A DNA stretch of 61,894 nucleotides from Microcystis elabens FACHB-917 (lineage in GTDB: Bacteria > Cyanobacteriota > Cyanobacteriia > PCC-6307 > Cyanobiaceae): contig NZ_JACJSZ010000016.1 in the NCBI RefSeq assembly GCF_014698445.1, forward strand, positions 1 through 61,894, read 5' to 3'. Of the stretch, positions 28,840-37,766 are shown piece by piece (the stretch's first letter is position 1; each line of letters starts with the position of its first letter). The notes below the pieces were generated by a model, which worked only from the letters and a program-made list of their open reading frames with translations, did not search any database and was not told the DNA's origin. A program made the translations under genes and the position numbers.

Positions 28840-31011
28840 TTGAGCGCCCCCCCCGAGCCCCTCCCTGCCTCCGGCCCGGCCCGGGCCCAGTGCCCCTACT
28901 GCGGCGTGGGCTGCGGCCTGGAAATGAAGCCCCCTGCGGCGGCGGCCGACGGCGGTGACGGGATCTGGACGGCCCGCGGCGACCGCCACCACCCCTCCTC
29001 CCTGGGACAGGTCTGCGTCAAGGGGGCCACCGTGGGCGAGACCCTGCACCGCAACCGCCTCACCACCCCGCTGCACCGGGAGCGGATCGATCAGCCCTTC
29101 ACGCCGATCAGCTGGGACCGGGCCTTCGACCTGATCGCGGCCCAGGTGCGCCGCACCCTGGCCGCGCAGGGACCCGAAGGGATCGCCATGTACGGCTCGG
29201 GTCAGTTCCTCACCGAGGACTACTACGTCGCCAACAAGCTGATCAAGGGGGCACTGGGGAGCAACAACTTCGATGCCAACTCCCGGCTGTGCATGAGTTC
29301 GGCCGTCTCCGGCTACCGGCGCAGCTTCGGAAGCGATGGCCCCCCCTGCTGCTACGACGACCTCGATCAGGCCGACCTGGTGCTGCTGATCGGCACCAAC
29401 ACCGCCGAGTGCCACCCGGTGCTGTTCCAGCGGCTGCTGAAACGCAAGCGCAGGCAGAAGCAGGACCTGCAGATCGTGGTGGTGGATCCGCGGGCCACCG
29501 CCACCAGCGACGCGGCCGATCTGCACCTGGCCATCCGGCCCGGCACCGACCTGGCGCTGCTGCACGGCCTCGGCCACCTGCTGCTGGAGCGGGGGGCGGT
29601 GGACCGGACCTACGTGGCGGCCTCCACCGAGGGCTTCGAAGCGCTCGCGGAGCTGTGGGCGGGCTGGACGCCCGAGAAGGCGAGCCGGTTCTGCGGCATC
29701 GAGGAGAGCCAGCTGCACCAGCTGGCCGCCCGCTGGGCCGCCGGCAGGGCCGTGCTGAGCCTCTGGTCGATGGGGGTGAACCAGAGCGTGGAGGGCACCG
29801 CCACCGTGGCGGGGATCATCAACCTCCATCTGGTGAGCGGCCAGATCGGCCGCCCCGGGGCGGGGCCCTTCTCCCTCACCGGCCAGCCCAACGCCATGGG
29901 GGGCCGGGAGGCCGGGGGGCTGGCCCAGCTGCTGCCGGGCTACCGCTCCGTCACCGAGGCCGAGCACCGGGCCGACGTGGAGCGGCACTGGGGTCTGGCG
30001 CCGGGGAGCATCGCCCCGGCCCCGGGTCTCACCGTGTGGGAGCAGATCGAGGCGATGGAGCGGGGGGCGCTGGGGCTCTGGTGGGTGGCGGCCACCAACC
30101 CCCTGGTGAGCCTCCCCTGGCTCGACCGTGTGCGCGCCGCGGTGGCCCGCTGTCCCATGGTCGTGCTCAGCGAGGCCTACGCCGGCACCGAGACCGCCTC
30201 CATCGCGCACCTGGTGCTGCCGGCGGCGCAGTGGAGCGAGAAGGCCGGGGTGATGACCAACTCCGAGCGCCGCATCACCCTTTGCCCGGCCTTCCGCACC
30301 CCCCCGGGGGGGGCCCGTCCCGACTGGGCGATCTTCGCCGAACTGGGCCGGCGCCTGGGCTTCGAGGCGTCGTTCCGCTACGGCTCCTCGGCCGAGGTGT
30401 TCAAGGAGTTCGTGGCGATCACCGCCGGCCGGGTGTGCGACCTGAGCGGCCTCAGCCATGGGCTTCTGGAGGAGCACGGCCCCCAGCAGTGGCCCTTCCC
30501 CGCCGGCACCGCCCCCGGCGGCGGGGTCCCGCGCCTGCACACCAGCGGCCGCTTCCCCACCCCCTCCGGACGGGCGCGGCTGATCTGCGAGCCGCCGATG
30601 GGCCTGGGGGAACCCCCCGATGACGACCACCCCCTGGTGCTCACCGTGGGCCGCTACCTGGAGCAGTGGCACACCATGACGCGCACCGCCCACGTCGAGC
30701 GGCTGCTGCGGCCCCACGGCCAGCCGCTGCTGGAGGTGAACCCCGCCGATGCCCGGGTTCATGGCCTGGTCGATGGCGGCCGGGCGGAGGTGATCTCCCG
30801 GCGGGGTGCGGTGACGGCACGGGTGCTGGTCACCGATCGGATCCGCCGGGGCACGGTGTTCCTGCCCATGCACTGGGGGGCGGCTCAGGATCAGGCCTGC
30901 GAGGCCAACCGGCTGATGCATGCCCTTGGCTGCCCGATCTCCCGGCAGCCGGAGCTCAAGGCCGCTGCGGTGACCGTCCGTCCGATCGAGGACAGGCCGT
31001 TGCCGAGCTGA
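28840..31011 (+). CDS. narB: Ferredoxin-dependent assimilatory nitrate reductase
   Basis: This 723-residue molybdoenzyme reduces nitrate to nitrite. It has one [4Fe-4S] cluster (CPYCGVGC with Cys18, 21 and 25, and Cys59 in GQVCVKG) and bis-MGD-binding domains. The probable Mo ligand is Cys151 in NSRLCMSSAVSGY. FSLTGQPNAMGGRE and the C-terminal aspartate-decarboxylase-like fold (MHWGAAQDQACEAN) complete it. There is no FAD or cytochrome domain, as expected for a cyanobacterial ferredoxin-using NarB. The start is probably TTG at 28840, as no ATG or GTG fits upstream. It converges with nrtD across 26 bp. Confidence 0.96.
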   Translation: MSAPPEPLPASGPARAQCPYCGVGCGLEMKPPAAAADGGDGIWTARGDRHHPSSLGQVCVKGATVGETLHRNRLTTPLHRERIDQPFTPISWDRAFDLIAAQVRRTLAAQGPEGIAMYGSGQFLTEDYYVANKLIKGALGSNNFDANSRLCMSSAVSGYRRSFGSDGPPCCYDDLDQADLVLLIGTNTAECHPVLFQRLLKRKRRQKQDLQIVVVDPRATATSDAADLHLAIRPGTDLALLHGLGHLLLERGAVDRTYVAASTEGFEALAELWAGWTPEKASRFCGIEESQLHQLAARWAAGRAVLSLWSMGVNQSVEGTATVAGIINLHLVSGQIGRPGAGPFSLTGQPNAMGGREAGGLAQLLPGYRSVTEAEHRADVERHWGLAPGSIAPAPGLTVWEQIEAMERGALGLWWVAATNPLVSLPWLDRVRAAVARCPMVVLSEAYAGTETASIAHLVLPAAQWSEKAGVMTNSERRITLCPAFRTPPGGARPDWAIFAELGRRLGFEASFRYGSSAEVFKEFVAITAGRVCDLSGLSHGLLEEHGPQQWPFPAGTAPGGGVPRLHTSGRFPTPSGRARLICEPPMGLGEPPDDDHPLVLTVGRYLEQWHTMTRTAHVERLLRPHGQPLLEVNPADARVHGLVDGGRAEVISRRGAVTARVLVTDRIRRGTVFLPMHWGAAQDQACEANRLMHALGCPISRQPELKAAAVTVRPIEDRPLPS

Positions 31012-31037
31012 CCACCTGCGGGGTGCTCAGCGGCGGG

Positions 31038-31871
31038 TCACTGGTCGTCGTGGGCGAAACGGCGGTAGAGGAAGTCCAGGGCGTGGTTGCGGTAGTCGTA
31101 GTACTCCGGCATCTCCATCAGCTGGGCCCGCTGGCGTGGTCGGGGAAAGGGCAGTTCGAGGATCTCGCCGATCGTCGCAGCCGGGCCGTTGGTCATCATC
31201 ACCACCCGGTCGGCGAGGAACAGGGCCTCATCAATGGAGTGGGTGATCATCAGCACAGTCACCCTGTGCTCCTGCCAGATCCGCAGCAGTTCTTCCTGCA
31301 GCTCCTCCTTGGTGATCGGATCGAGGGCGCCGAACGGTTCGTCGAGGATCAGCACCTTGGGCTGCAGGGCCAGGGCCCGGGCGATCGAGACCCGCTGCCG
31401 CATCCCCCCCGAGAGGCTGGCGGGCCGCTTGTCGGCGGCCTCACTCAGTCCCACCATCGCCAGATGGCTCTCGACGATGCGGTCGGCGTCGCCGTTGCGC
31501 CGCAGGTGGGGGAACACGTTGTTAACCGCCAGGGCGATGTTTTCGGCCGCCGACATCCATGGCAGCAGCGAATAGTTCTGGAACACCACCATGCGGTCGG
31601 GGCCGGGTTCCCGGATCGGCACCGACTGCAGCCGCACCTCGCCGCTGGTGGGCTGACCGAAGCCGGAGACCAGGTCGAGCAGGGTCGATTTGCCGCATCC
31701 GGAATGGCCGATGACGCAGATGAACTCCCCTTCGGCCACCTCCAGGCTGATGGTGTCCAGCACGGTGTAGGGCCCATTGGGGGTGGGGTACACCTTGCTG
31801 ACCCCATCGATCACCAGGAACGGCTCGGCGGTCCCGGCGGTGCTGGGCTGGGGCGACGTCAGGGCCTGCAT
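31038..31871 (-). CDS. nrtD: Nitrate/nitrite ABC transporter ATPase NrtD
   Basis: This 277-residue ABC ATPase has Walker A GHSGCGKST (55-63), the signature SLSGGMRQRVSIARAL, Walker B VLILDEPFGALD and the H-loop ITHSIDEAL. It pairs with NrtC as the second nucleotide-binding subunit of the nitrate/nitrite importer. The C-terminal MEMPEYYDYRNHALDFLYRR tail resembles that in NrtD and related proteins. It is the last gene of nrtABCD, 49 bp after nrtC, and runs toward narB. Confidence 0.95.
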   Translation of the reverse strand: MQALTSPQPSTAGTAEPFLVIDGVSKVYPTPNGPYTVLDTISLEVAEGEFICVIGHSGCGKSTLLDLVSGFGQPTSGEVRLQSVPIREPGPDRMVVFQNYSLLPWMSAAENIALAVNNVFPHLRRNGDADRIVESHLAMVGLSEAADKRPASLSGGMRQRVSIARALALQPKVLILDEPFGALDPITKEELQEELLRIWQEHRVTVLMITHSIDEALFLADRVVMMTNGPAATIGEILELPFPRPRQRAQLMEMPEYYDYRNHALDFLYRRFAHDDQ

Positions 31872-31920
31872 GTGGACGGTGGAGCGGGGGGAAGGGGAGG
31901 AGGGCGGGATGGGAGCGACG

Positions 31921-33960
31921 TCAGCGGCGGGCCTGAGCGGGAAGCGGAGCGTCAGAGACCCTGCCTGGCGGCGGCGGCAGGGGAGCCGCCGCCACGGTCA
32001 CCGTGCCCTTGATGGGCAGACGCTCGAGGTAGGCGAGGGGATCGCCTGGATCGAGGCGATCGCCATCGAAGGCTGCCACCGGGGCCACCGCTGCCGGGGG
32101 GCGATCCGCAGTCGGCAGCCCCAGGGCGTCGGCCGCGCTCCGGAACAGGGCCCGATCCTGCACCCGTTCGGTCACCTCCCGCCAGTTGCTTGGGAAGCTC
32201 CCCAGGCCCCAGCGGCCGAGCTGGCTGAGAATCCAGACCGCCTCCGCCGGGTTGGGCTCGTTGACCGCGGGGCCGTAGAAGCGGTTGAAGGAGGGCATGG
32301 CGGTGGGCGTGCCCGTGCCGCGGTCGTAGGCGTCGACGAGACCCGGACGGATCATCGCCACATCGGTGCCGACGTAGGGAGCCTGGGCCAGCAGGTCGGC
32401 CAGTTCGCCGCGGTGGGCCGGGTTCTCGCAGTAGCGGCAGGCCTCAAGCAGCGCCTGCACCAGGGCCCGGTGGGTGCGGGGGTAGGCGGCTGCCCAGGCC
32501 TCCCTCACTCCCAGCACCTTCTCGCCATGGCCGTTCCAAAGCTCCACATCGGTGGCGATCACCGTGCCGAGGCCCTCCTGGACGGCGCGGGAGTTCCACG
32601 GTTCGCCGACGCAGTAGCCATCGATGGTGCCTGCCTTGAGGGCGGCCACCATCTGGGGCGGCGGGATCACCAGCATCTCCACATCACGCTCGGGATGGAT
32701 CCCGGCCGACGCCAGCCAGGCCCGCAGCATCAGGTTGTGCATCGAGGCCGGATGCACCACCGCGAGCACCGGCCTGGTCTCCGGGTGGGCGGCGATCCAG
32801 CCCTTGAAGTCGGCCAGAGTGTTCACCCCGGCGTCGTGGAAACGGCGGTGCAGGGTGATGGCGTTGCCGTTGCAGCTGAGGGTGAGAGCACTCACCATCG
32901 CCAGGGGCGGCCGGCCGCCGCAGCCGAGGGTCATGGCGATCGGCATCCCCGCCACCATCTGCGCCCCGTCGAGCACGCCCTGGCGGACATGGGTCTCGAG
33001 GGTTTTCCAGTTGCTCTCGCGCCGCAGACGCACCTGGGTGAGGCCGTGCCTGGCGAAGAACCCCTTCTCCTGCGCCACCACCAGCGGCAGGCAGTCGGTC
33101 AGGGGAATGAAGCCCAGCTCCAGGTTCACCTTCTCGAGGCCGCCGGCGGCGATGGGCTCGGCGGGTTTGAGCCGCTGCTGACGGGCCCGGCGCTGGTCGG
33201 AGAGGAAGCCGACGATCTCGGCCCGCAGCCCGTAGTAGCGGGGGTGCTCCACCGTGCCCAGCTGGGTGCGGGGCCGGGGCAGCGGCACCTCCAGCACCTG
33301 ATCGATGTGGGCCTCAGGGCCGTTGGTCATCAGCACCACCCGGTCGGAGAGCAGCAGGGCCTCGTCGACGTCGTGGGTGACCATCAGGGTGGTGACCCTG
33401 GCCTCCTGGCAGATCCGCATCAGCTGCTCCTGCAGGTTGCCGCGGGTGAGCGCGTCGAGCGCGCCGAAGGGCTCATCCAGGAGCAGCAGCTTCGGCCGCA
33501 GGGCCAGGGCGCGGGCGATGGCGACCCGCTGCTTCATTCCACCGGAGATCTCGCGGGGGTACTTGTCGGCGGCGGCCTTCAGGCCCACCAGCTGGAGGTG
33601 GTGCTCGATGAGCGCGTTCCGCTCCTGGCGGTCGGCGGCGATCACGTTGTCGACACCCAGGGAGATGTTCTGGCGCACCGTGAGCCAGGGCAGCAGCGAA
33701 TAGTTCTGGAACACCACCATCCGATCGGGCCCCGGATCGGTGACCTGCCGGCCGTTCATCAGGATGCCGCCCTGGGTGGCAGTGGTGAGGCCGGCCAGCA
33801 GGTTGAGCAGGGTGGATTTTCCGCAGCCGGAGTGGCCGACGAGGGAGATGAACTCGCCTTCGGCGATGTCCAGGAAAATGTCCCTGAGGGCCACATACTC
33901 ACCCCCGCCGGGCAGGGGGAAGGCCTGGGTGACGTGGTCGACGGTGAACAGAGCGGCCAT
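31921..33960 (-). CDS. nrtC: Nitrate/nitrite ABC transporter ATPase NrtC with NrtA-like domain
   Basis: This 679-residue protein has two parts. Residues 1-260 form an ABC ATPase (Walker A GHSGCGKST 42-50, SGGMKQRVAIARAL, LLLLDEPFGALD, VTHDVDEALLL). From about residue 285 there is a NrtA-like solute-binding domain (LGFIPLTDCLPLVVAQEKGFF, VIPPPQMVAALKAGTIDGYCVGEPW). This fusion is characteristic of cyanobacterial nitrate transporters, where the domain has been linked to ammonium-triggered inhibition of uptake. Three bases separate its start from the nrtB stop. The C-terminal 50 residues are Pro/Ala-rich and variable. Confidence 0.96.
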   Translation of the reverse strand: MAALFTVDHVTQAFPLPGGGEYVALRDIFLDIAEGEFISLVGHSGCGKSTLLNLLAGLTTATQGGILMNGRQVTDPGPDRMVVFQNYSLLPWLTVRQNISLGVDNVIAADRQERNALIEHHLQLVGLKAAADKYPREISGGMKQRVAIARALALRPKLLLLDEPFGALDALTRGNLQEQLMRICQEARVTTLMVTHDVDEALLLSDRVVLMTNGPEAHIDQVLEVPLPRPRTQLGTVEHPRYYGLRAEIVGFLSDQRRARQQRLKPAEPIAAGGLEKVNLELGFIPLTDCLPLVVAQEKGFFARHGLTQVRLRRESNWKTLETHVRQGVLDGAQMVAGMPIAMTLGCGGRPPLAMVSALTLSCNGNAITLHRRFHDAGVNTLADFKGWIAAHPETRPVLAVVHPASMHNLMLRAWLASAGIHPERDVEMLVIPPPQMVAALKAGTIDGYCVGEPWNSRAVQEGLGTVIATDVELWNGHGEKVLGVREAWAAAYPRTHRALVQALLEACRYCENPAHRGELADLLAQAPYVGTDVAMIRPGLVDAYDRGTGTPTAMPSFNRFYGPAVNEPNPAEAVWILSQLGRWGLGSFPSNWREVTERVQDRALFRSAADALGLPTADRPPAAVAPVAAFDGDRLDPGDPLAYLERLPIKGTVTVAAAPLPPPPGRVSDAPLPAQARR

Positions 33961-33963
33961 GGT

Positions 33964-34797
33964 TCAGGCAGCTCCCTTGCTTAGCCTGCGCCCGGCGAAA
34001 GCCACCAGTCGATCGAGCAGCAGGCCAACGATGCCAACGTAGATGATGGCCAGCACAATCTGGCTGGAACTGGAATCTCCGCCAGCGTTGTAGGCATCCC
34101 AGATGAAGTAGCCGATTCCGCCATCGGCCTTCAGCATCTCCGCGGCGACGATCGCCAGCCAGGCGAGCCCGACTGCGATCCGCAGACCCGTGAACACGTA
34201 GGGCACGGTGGCAGGAATCACGATCTCCCAGATGTAGGCTCCCTTACGGAGCCTTAAAACGCGAGCCACATTCGTGTAATCCTGTGGAATTTCGCGGATT
34301 CCCACAGCCGTGTTGATGATAATTGGCCAGATGGCAGTGATGAAAATTACAAAAACTGCGGAAGTATTAGCATCTTGGAAAACCATTAACGAGATGGGAA
34401 ACCAGGCCAGTGGAGGCACGGTGCGTAACACCTGAATCACGGGATCAAAGCCTTTGCCGATGAAGCGATTCATGCCGAGTATTCCCCCGGCGGTGATGCC
34501 GACAATGGCGGAAAGACTGTACCCAATTGCAACGCGTTGGAGCGAGATCAGGATCTGCCATCCCAGGCCTTTGCTTGTTCCGCCATCATCAAAAAACGGC
34601 TGACTGATGTACGGATCCCACGTCTGGGCGACCACGTTGATGGGCCCCGGAAGCCTGGACTCTCCGAGAATGAAGGAGAGAAGCTGCCAGGCAACCAGAA
34701 AAGCGCCAACGCAAACGATGTACGGAATCGACTGTTTGATGATGGGTGCAGGCGAGACCTTGCGAGCCAATGAGCCTTTGGAGGCGGAAACACTCAT
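33964..34797 (-). CDS. nrtB: Nitrate/nitrite ABC transporter permease NrtB
   Basis: This 277-residue inner-membrane permease has about six hydrophobic segments and the binding-protein-dependent EAA-type loop near residues 180-210 (LRLRKGAYIWEIVIPATVPYVF, read in two parts). It would form the homodimeric channel for nitrate. Its bases are noticeably less GC-rich than nrtC and nrtD next to it, especially 34200-34800, and this continues partly into nrtA. It lies 43 bp after nrtA and 3 bp before nrtC. Confidence 0.95.
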   Translation of the reverse strand: MSVSASKGSLARKVSPAPIIKQSIPYIVCVGAFLVAWQLLSFILGESRLPGPINVVAQTWDPYISQPFFDDGGTSKGLGWQILISLQRVAIGYSLSAIVGITAGGILGMNRFIGKGFDPVIQVLRTVPPLAWFPISLMVFQDANTSAVFVIFITAIWPIIINTAVGIREIPQDYTNVARVLRLRKGAYIWEIVIPATVPYVFTGLRIAVGLAWLAIVAAEMLKADGGIGYFIWDAYNAGGDSSSSQIVLAIIYVGIVGLLLDRLVAFAGRRLSKGAA

Positions 34798-34840
34798 GAC
34801 CTGGGCCTGATCGTAAGGGTGAATATCATGGATCGAAAAC

Positions 34841-36154
34841 TCACTTCAGAGCTTTAATTTTAAGGCTGGCAAGATAGGCCTTGGGATCCTCTGGATCGAA
34901 GACCACCCCATCAAAAAACGTTTCCTTGCCCCGTGAATCGGATGCGGGGATCGCTTTTTCCTGCCCGATGGCCTTGGCTGCCTCCCTCCAGAGGTCGGAG
35001 CGGTTGACCTTGTCGATCAACGCCTTGGTGTCGGTGTTTTCGGGGAGATAGCCCCAACGGATGTCTTCGGTGAGGAACCAGAGGTCGTGGCTCTTGTAGG
35101 GGAAGGAGTGTGAGTTGGTCTCCTGCCAGAAATGCATCCTCAGTGGGGAATCGGTCACGCTGCGGCCGTCGCCGAAGTCAAAGGTGCCGGCGAGACGCGG
35201 CTTGATGTCGTCGACGCTGGTTTTGAAATACTTGTCCTTTGAAGTGATCTCGCAAAGTTCATCCAGGTTGGCAGGATCCTGACACCAGATCTGGGCTTCC
35301 TGAACGGCTTTCAGCATGGCCAGGGTGGCCTTGGGATTCTTGTCGGCCCAGTCGGACCGAATGGCGAAGGCCTTTTCCGGATGATCCTTCCACAGCTCAC
35401 CGGTGATGGCGCCGGTGTAGCCGATCTTCTTGTTGACAGCCCGCTGGTTCCAGGGTTCACCCACGCAGAAGGTGTCCATGGTGCCCGTCTGGAGATTGGC
35501 GATCATCTGGGCAGGAGGAACCACCACCAGGTCGGCCTCGGTGTTGGGATTGACGCCGTTGGCCGACAGCCAATAGCGCATCCAGAGGTCATGGGTCCCG
35601 CCGGGGAACGTCATGGCGGCCTTGAGCAGCTTGCCGCTGGCCTTCTTGCGCTCGGCGATCGCCTTGATCTTGGGATCGCTGATCGTGACTTTCTCCTTGA
35701 GGAACTCATTGGACAGGGAAAGGCCCTGTCCATTCACGTTCAGTCGCGCCAGGATGTACATCGGCAGCGGCTGGGAGCTCTTGGTGATCGTCCCCGCCGT
35801 GAGCAGATAGGGCATCGGCGTGAGGATGTGTGCCCCATCAATGCCGCCGCGGTCTGCGCCCAGCTCCAGGTTGTCGCGGGTGGCGGCCCAGGAGGTCTGT
35901 TTGACGACCTTGACATCGGGCATGCCGTGCTTGGCGAAGAAGCCCTTCTCCTTGGCGATGATCAGGGGAGAGGCATCCGTCAGGGCGATGAAGCCGAGGG
36001 TGGCACCCTTCACCTCGGTGTCGCCTCCTGAGCCGGAGGTGGCCGGGGCCGAGCCGGTGTCGGATGGCTTGCCGCCACAGGCACTCAGCCAGATGGCCCC
36101 GGCCGTGGTGCCGGCGGCGGTGATCAGGAACTTGCGACGGGAAAGGTTGGACAT
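34841..36154 (-). CDS. nrtA: Nitrate/nitrite-binding lipoprotein NrtA
   Basis: This 437-residue periplasmic binding protein starts MSNLSRRKFLITAAG, a twin-arginine signal, followed by the lipobox LSAC with Cys26 as the lipid anchor. A Gly/Ser-rich linker leads into the nitrate-binding domain (FIALTDASPLIIAKEKGFFAKHG, read in two parts, then VVPPAQMIANLQTG and FCVGEPWNQRAV). It captures nitrate and nitrite and delivers them to NrtB. The in-frame region upstream of 36154 is ignored because the signal peptide defines the start. A 200-bp leader with a possible NtcA site precedes it. Confidence 0.96.
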   Translation of the reverse strand: MSNLSRRKFLITAAGTTAGAIWLSACGGKPSDTGSAPATSGSGGDTEVKGATLGFIALTDASPLIIAKEKGFFAKHGMPDVKVVKQTSWAATRDNLELGADRGGIDGAHILTPMPYLLTAGTITKSSQPLPMYILARLNVNGQGLSLSNEFLKEKVTISDPKIKAIAERKKASGKLLKAAMTFPGGTHDLWMRYWLSANGVNPNTEADLVVVPPAQMIANLQTGTMDTFCVGEPWNQRAVNKKIGYTGAITGELWKDHPEKAFAIRSDWADKNPKATLAMLKAVQEAQIWCQDPANLDELCEITSKDKYFKTSVDDIKPRLAGTFDFGDGRSVTDSPLRMHFWQETNSHSFPYKSHDLWFLTEDIRWGYLPENTDTKALIDKVNRSDLWREAAKAIGQEKAIPASDSRGKETFFDGVVFDPEDPKAYLASLKIKALK

Positions 36155-36323
36155 GGAGCCAGTAGGGAAGCCTGTGAGGACCGGAGGAAGGCGCCTAACG
36201 GAGCCTGTGTTCTCAGGACGGGCTCCACAACGAAGCGCACCGTGCTGGGGAAAAGGTAAGGAGGGCTGGCGCAAAGGCTGACCAGACGGTTCTTAAGAGA
36301 CCACGCCGACGGCCTGTGCCAGG

Positions 36324-36337
36324 GTCACATCGGTTAC
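36324..36337 (-). promoter_or_regulatory. Possible NtcA site upstream of nrtA
   Basis: On the nrtA strand the sequence reads GTA-ACCGATGT-GAC, matching the NtcA consensus GTA-N8-TAC at five of six positions. It lies about 170 bp before the nrtA start and overlaps the perfect short palindrome TCGGT-T-ACCGA (36330-36340). NtcA activates nrt operons in many cyanobacteria. A clear -10 box 22 bp downstream was not found, so this is tentative. Confidence 0.35.
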
Positions 36338-36364
36338 CGATTCGGACTTTGGGCCACCAGGGCC

Positions 36365-37513
36365 TCAGGCCTCCGCAGCGGCCAGCTGACGTCGCAGCCG
36401 CTCGCCGCTCCGGGCCATGAGCAGCGCCGTCGCCCGATCGAGGGCGTCCTCCAGCTGGTCGAAGCGGCCGGCGAACCAGAGGTAGGCCGCCACGTTCCAG
36501 CGCAGCGCCGGCATCAGGGCCCCTTCGCCACGGAGGGCCGCCAGGGCCTGGGTTCGCCAGAGCTCCAGCCCCTGCCAGGGCACCTCGGCGCTGGTGATGC
36601 CGTGGTCCCGGGGGTGGATCAGGATCCGCTCGGTGGTCCCCCGGCGCACGCGGGCGGTGATGCCGGCGCGGGAGGTGGGCAGGTCGGTGGAACCCTCCAG
36701 CCCCTTCACCGTCAGCAGGTCGGTCTCGCCGCCCTCCTGCAGGGCCTGCCAGGCCCGGGTCTCGGTAGGGGGATGGACGAAGCCGCTCACCAGCAGGTGC
36801 TCCCCTTGGTGGGGCGTCCAGAGCAGTTCCAGGCTGGCCACCGGCGGCCGTTTGCCGATGGCGTCCCGCACCGGCACCAGCCGCTCCGCCCGGCGGAAAT
36901 GGTCCGGCTGGTGGGTGAGGGCCAGCCCATGACGGTCGAGGCGCCGCTGCACCGCTTCGAGCGGCAGCCCGGTGCAGGGGACGCCGAGGACGGCGAACAG
37001 CTCCGCCAGGGTGACGCCGAACTTCACCGGCATCGGATCGCCGCCGTGCAGCACCACCGGCACCGCGTCGCTGGCCAGCACCAGGGCCACCAGGGGCAGC
37101 AGGGGTGCGGTGCGGCTGCGGCCGTCATAGGGTACTCCGAAGCAGAGCGGCCGGCGACCGGGCGTTTCCAGCACCGGCCCGCAACGCCTGTAGCTGTCGA
37201 GCATCCCGGCGAGCTCGGTGGGGTGGGGGCGGCGGATGCGGTGGGCGATCAGGAAGGCCCCCATCTGGGCGTCATCGATCAGCCCGTTGAGCATCAGGTC
37301 CATGGCCTCGGCGGCTTCCTGGCGATCCAGGCCGGTGCTTGTGTGCTCGCCGCTGCCCACCTTGCCGATCAGTTCGCGGAACCGGGCCCGCTCGGGGCCG
37401 AGCGACCGCAGGCGCGCCAGACGCCGATCCTCGCCACCGTTCCGCGGCTGGGCCGTCCCCGGCAGGGTGGCGTCAGGACCCGGGTGGGCCCGTTCCGGTA
37501 ACAGTGACGACAT
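36365..37513 (-). CDS. TrpD2/YbiB-like anthranilate phosphoribosyltransferase-family protein
   Basis: This 382-residue protein has the class-III nucleoside-phosphorylase/phosphoribosyltransferase fold: an N-terminal helical domain (EAAEAMDLMLNG, DAQMGAFLIAHRIR) and a catalytic-fold domain with FGVPYDGRSRTAPLLP, VVLHGGDPMPVKFG and TVKGLEGSTDLP. The canonical TrpD GTGGD phosphoribosyl-pyrophosphate loop is replaced by PYDGRSR, so it is unlikely to make tryptophan. TrpD2 proteins bind nucleic acid in E. coli. Its place divergent from nirA and next to nrtA suggests a role or co-regulation with nitrogen status, which is inferred. Confidence 0.8.
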   Translation of the reverse strand: MSSLLPERAHPGPDATLPGTAQPRNGGEDRRLARLRSLGPERARFRELIGKVGSGEHTSTGLDRQEAAEAMDLMLNGLIDDAQMGAFLIAHRIRRPHPTELAGMLDSYRRCGPVLETPGRRPLCFGVPYDGRSRTAPLLPLVALVLASDAVPVVLHGGDPMPVKFGVTLAELFAVLGVPCTGLPLEAVQRRLDRHGLALTHQPDHFRRAERLVPVRDAIGKRPPVASLELLWTPHQGEHLLVSGFVHPPTETRAWQALQEGGETDLLTVKGLEGSTDLPTSRAGITARVRRGTTERILIHPRDHGITSAEVPWQGLELWRTQALAALRGEGALMPALRWNVAAYLWFAGRFDQLEDALDRATALLMARSGERLRRQLAAAEA

Positions 37514-37766
37514 GGCCGGGCGGCTCCATGCCGGAAACTTAAGCCTCCCGGTCAGTGGGTTTGCGCAGCTTTCTCCGGCGCTCCCCGACACATCGATCCT
37601 TCCGGACCGCGCAGCTCTCATCGGCGTCCCGGGTCCCCGTCTCGCCGCATCGGTTCGCCCCATCGGTTTGAGGCACGCACCCCCAAGGCCTGCCCGAGGC
37701 TCCGCTTCCGTCCACCTGCCTGGCAGGGATCCGCCGCATGGCCGCCATGCGGACCGCTTTCTTCGC

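Noticed and set aside
28105..30921. A 938-codon open frame on the minus strand opposite narB
   Set aside because: Only its last 200 codons (the histidine phosphatase) have protein features. The rest is an Arg/Gly/His/Pro-rich mirror of narB, as expected in very GC-rich DNA.
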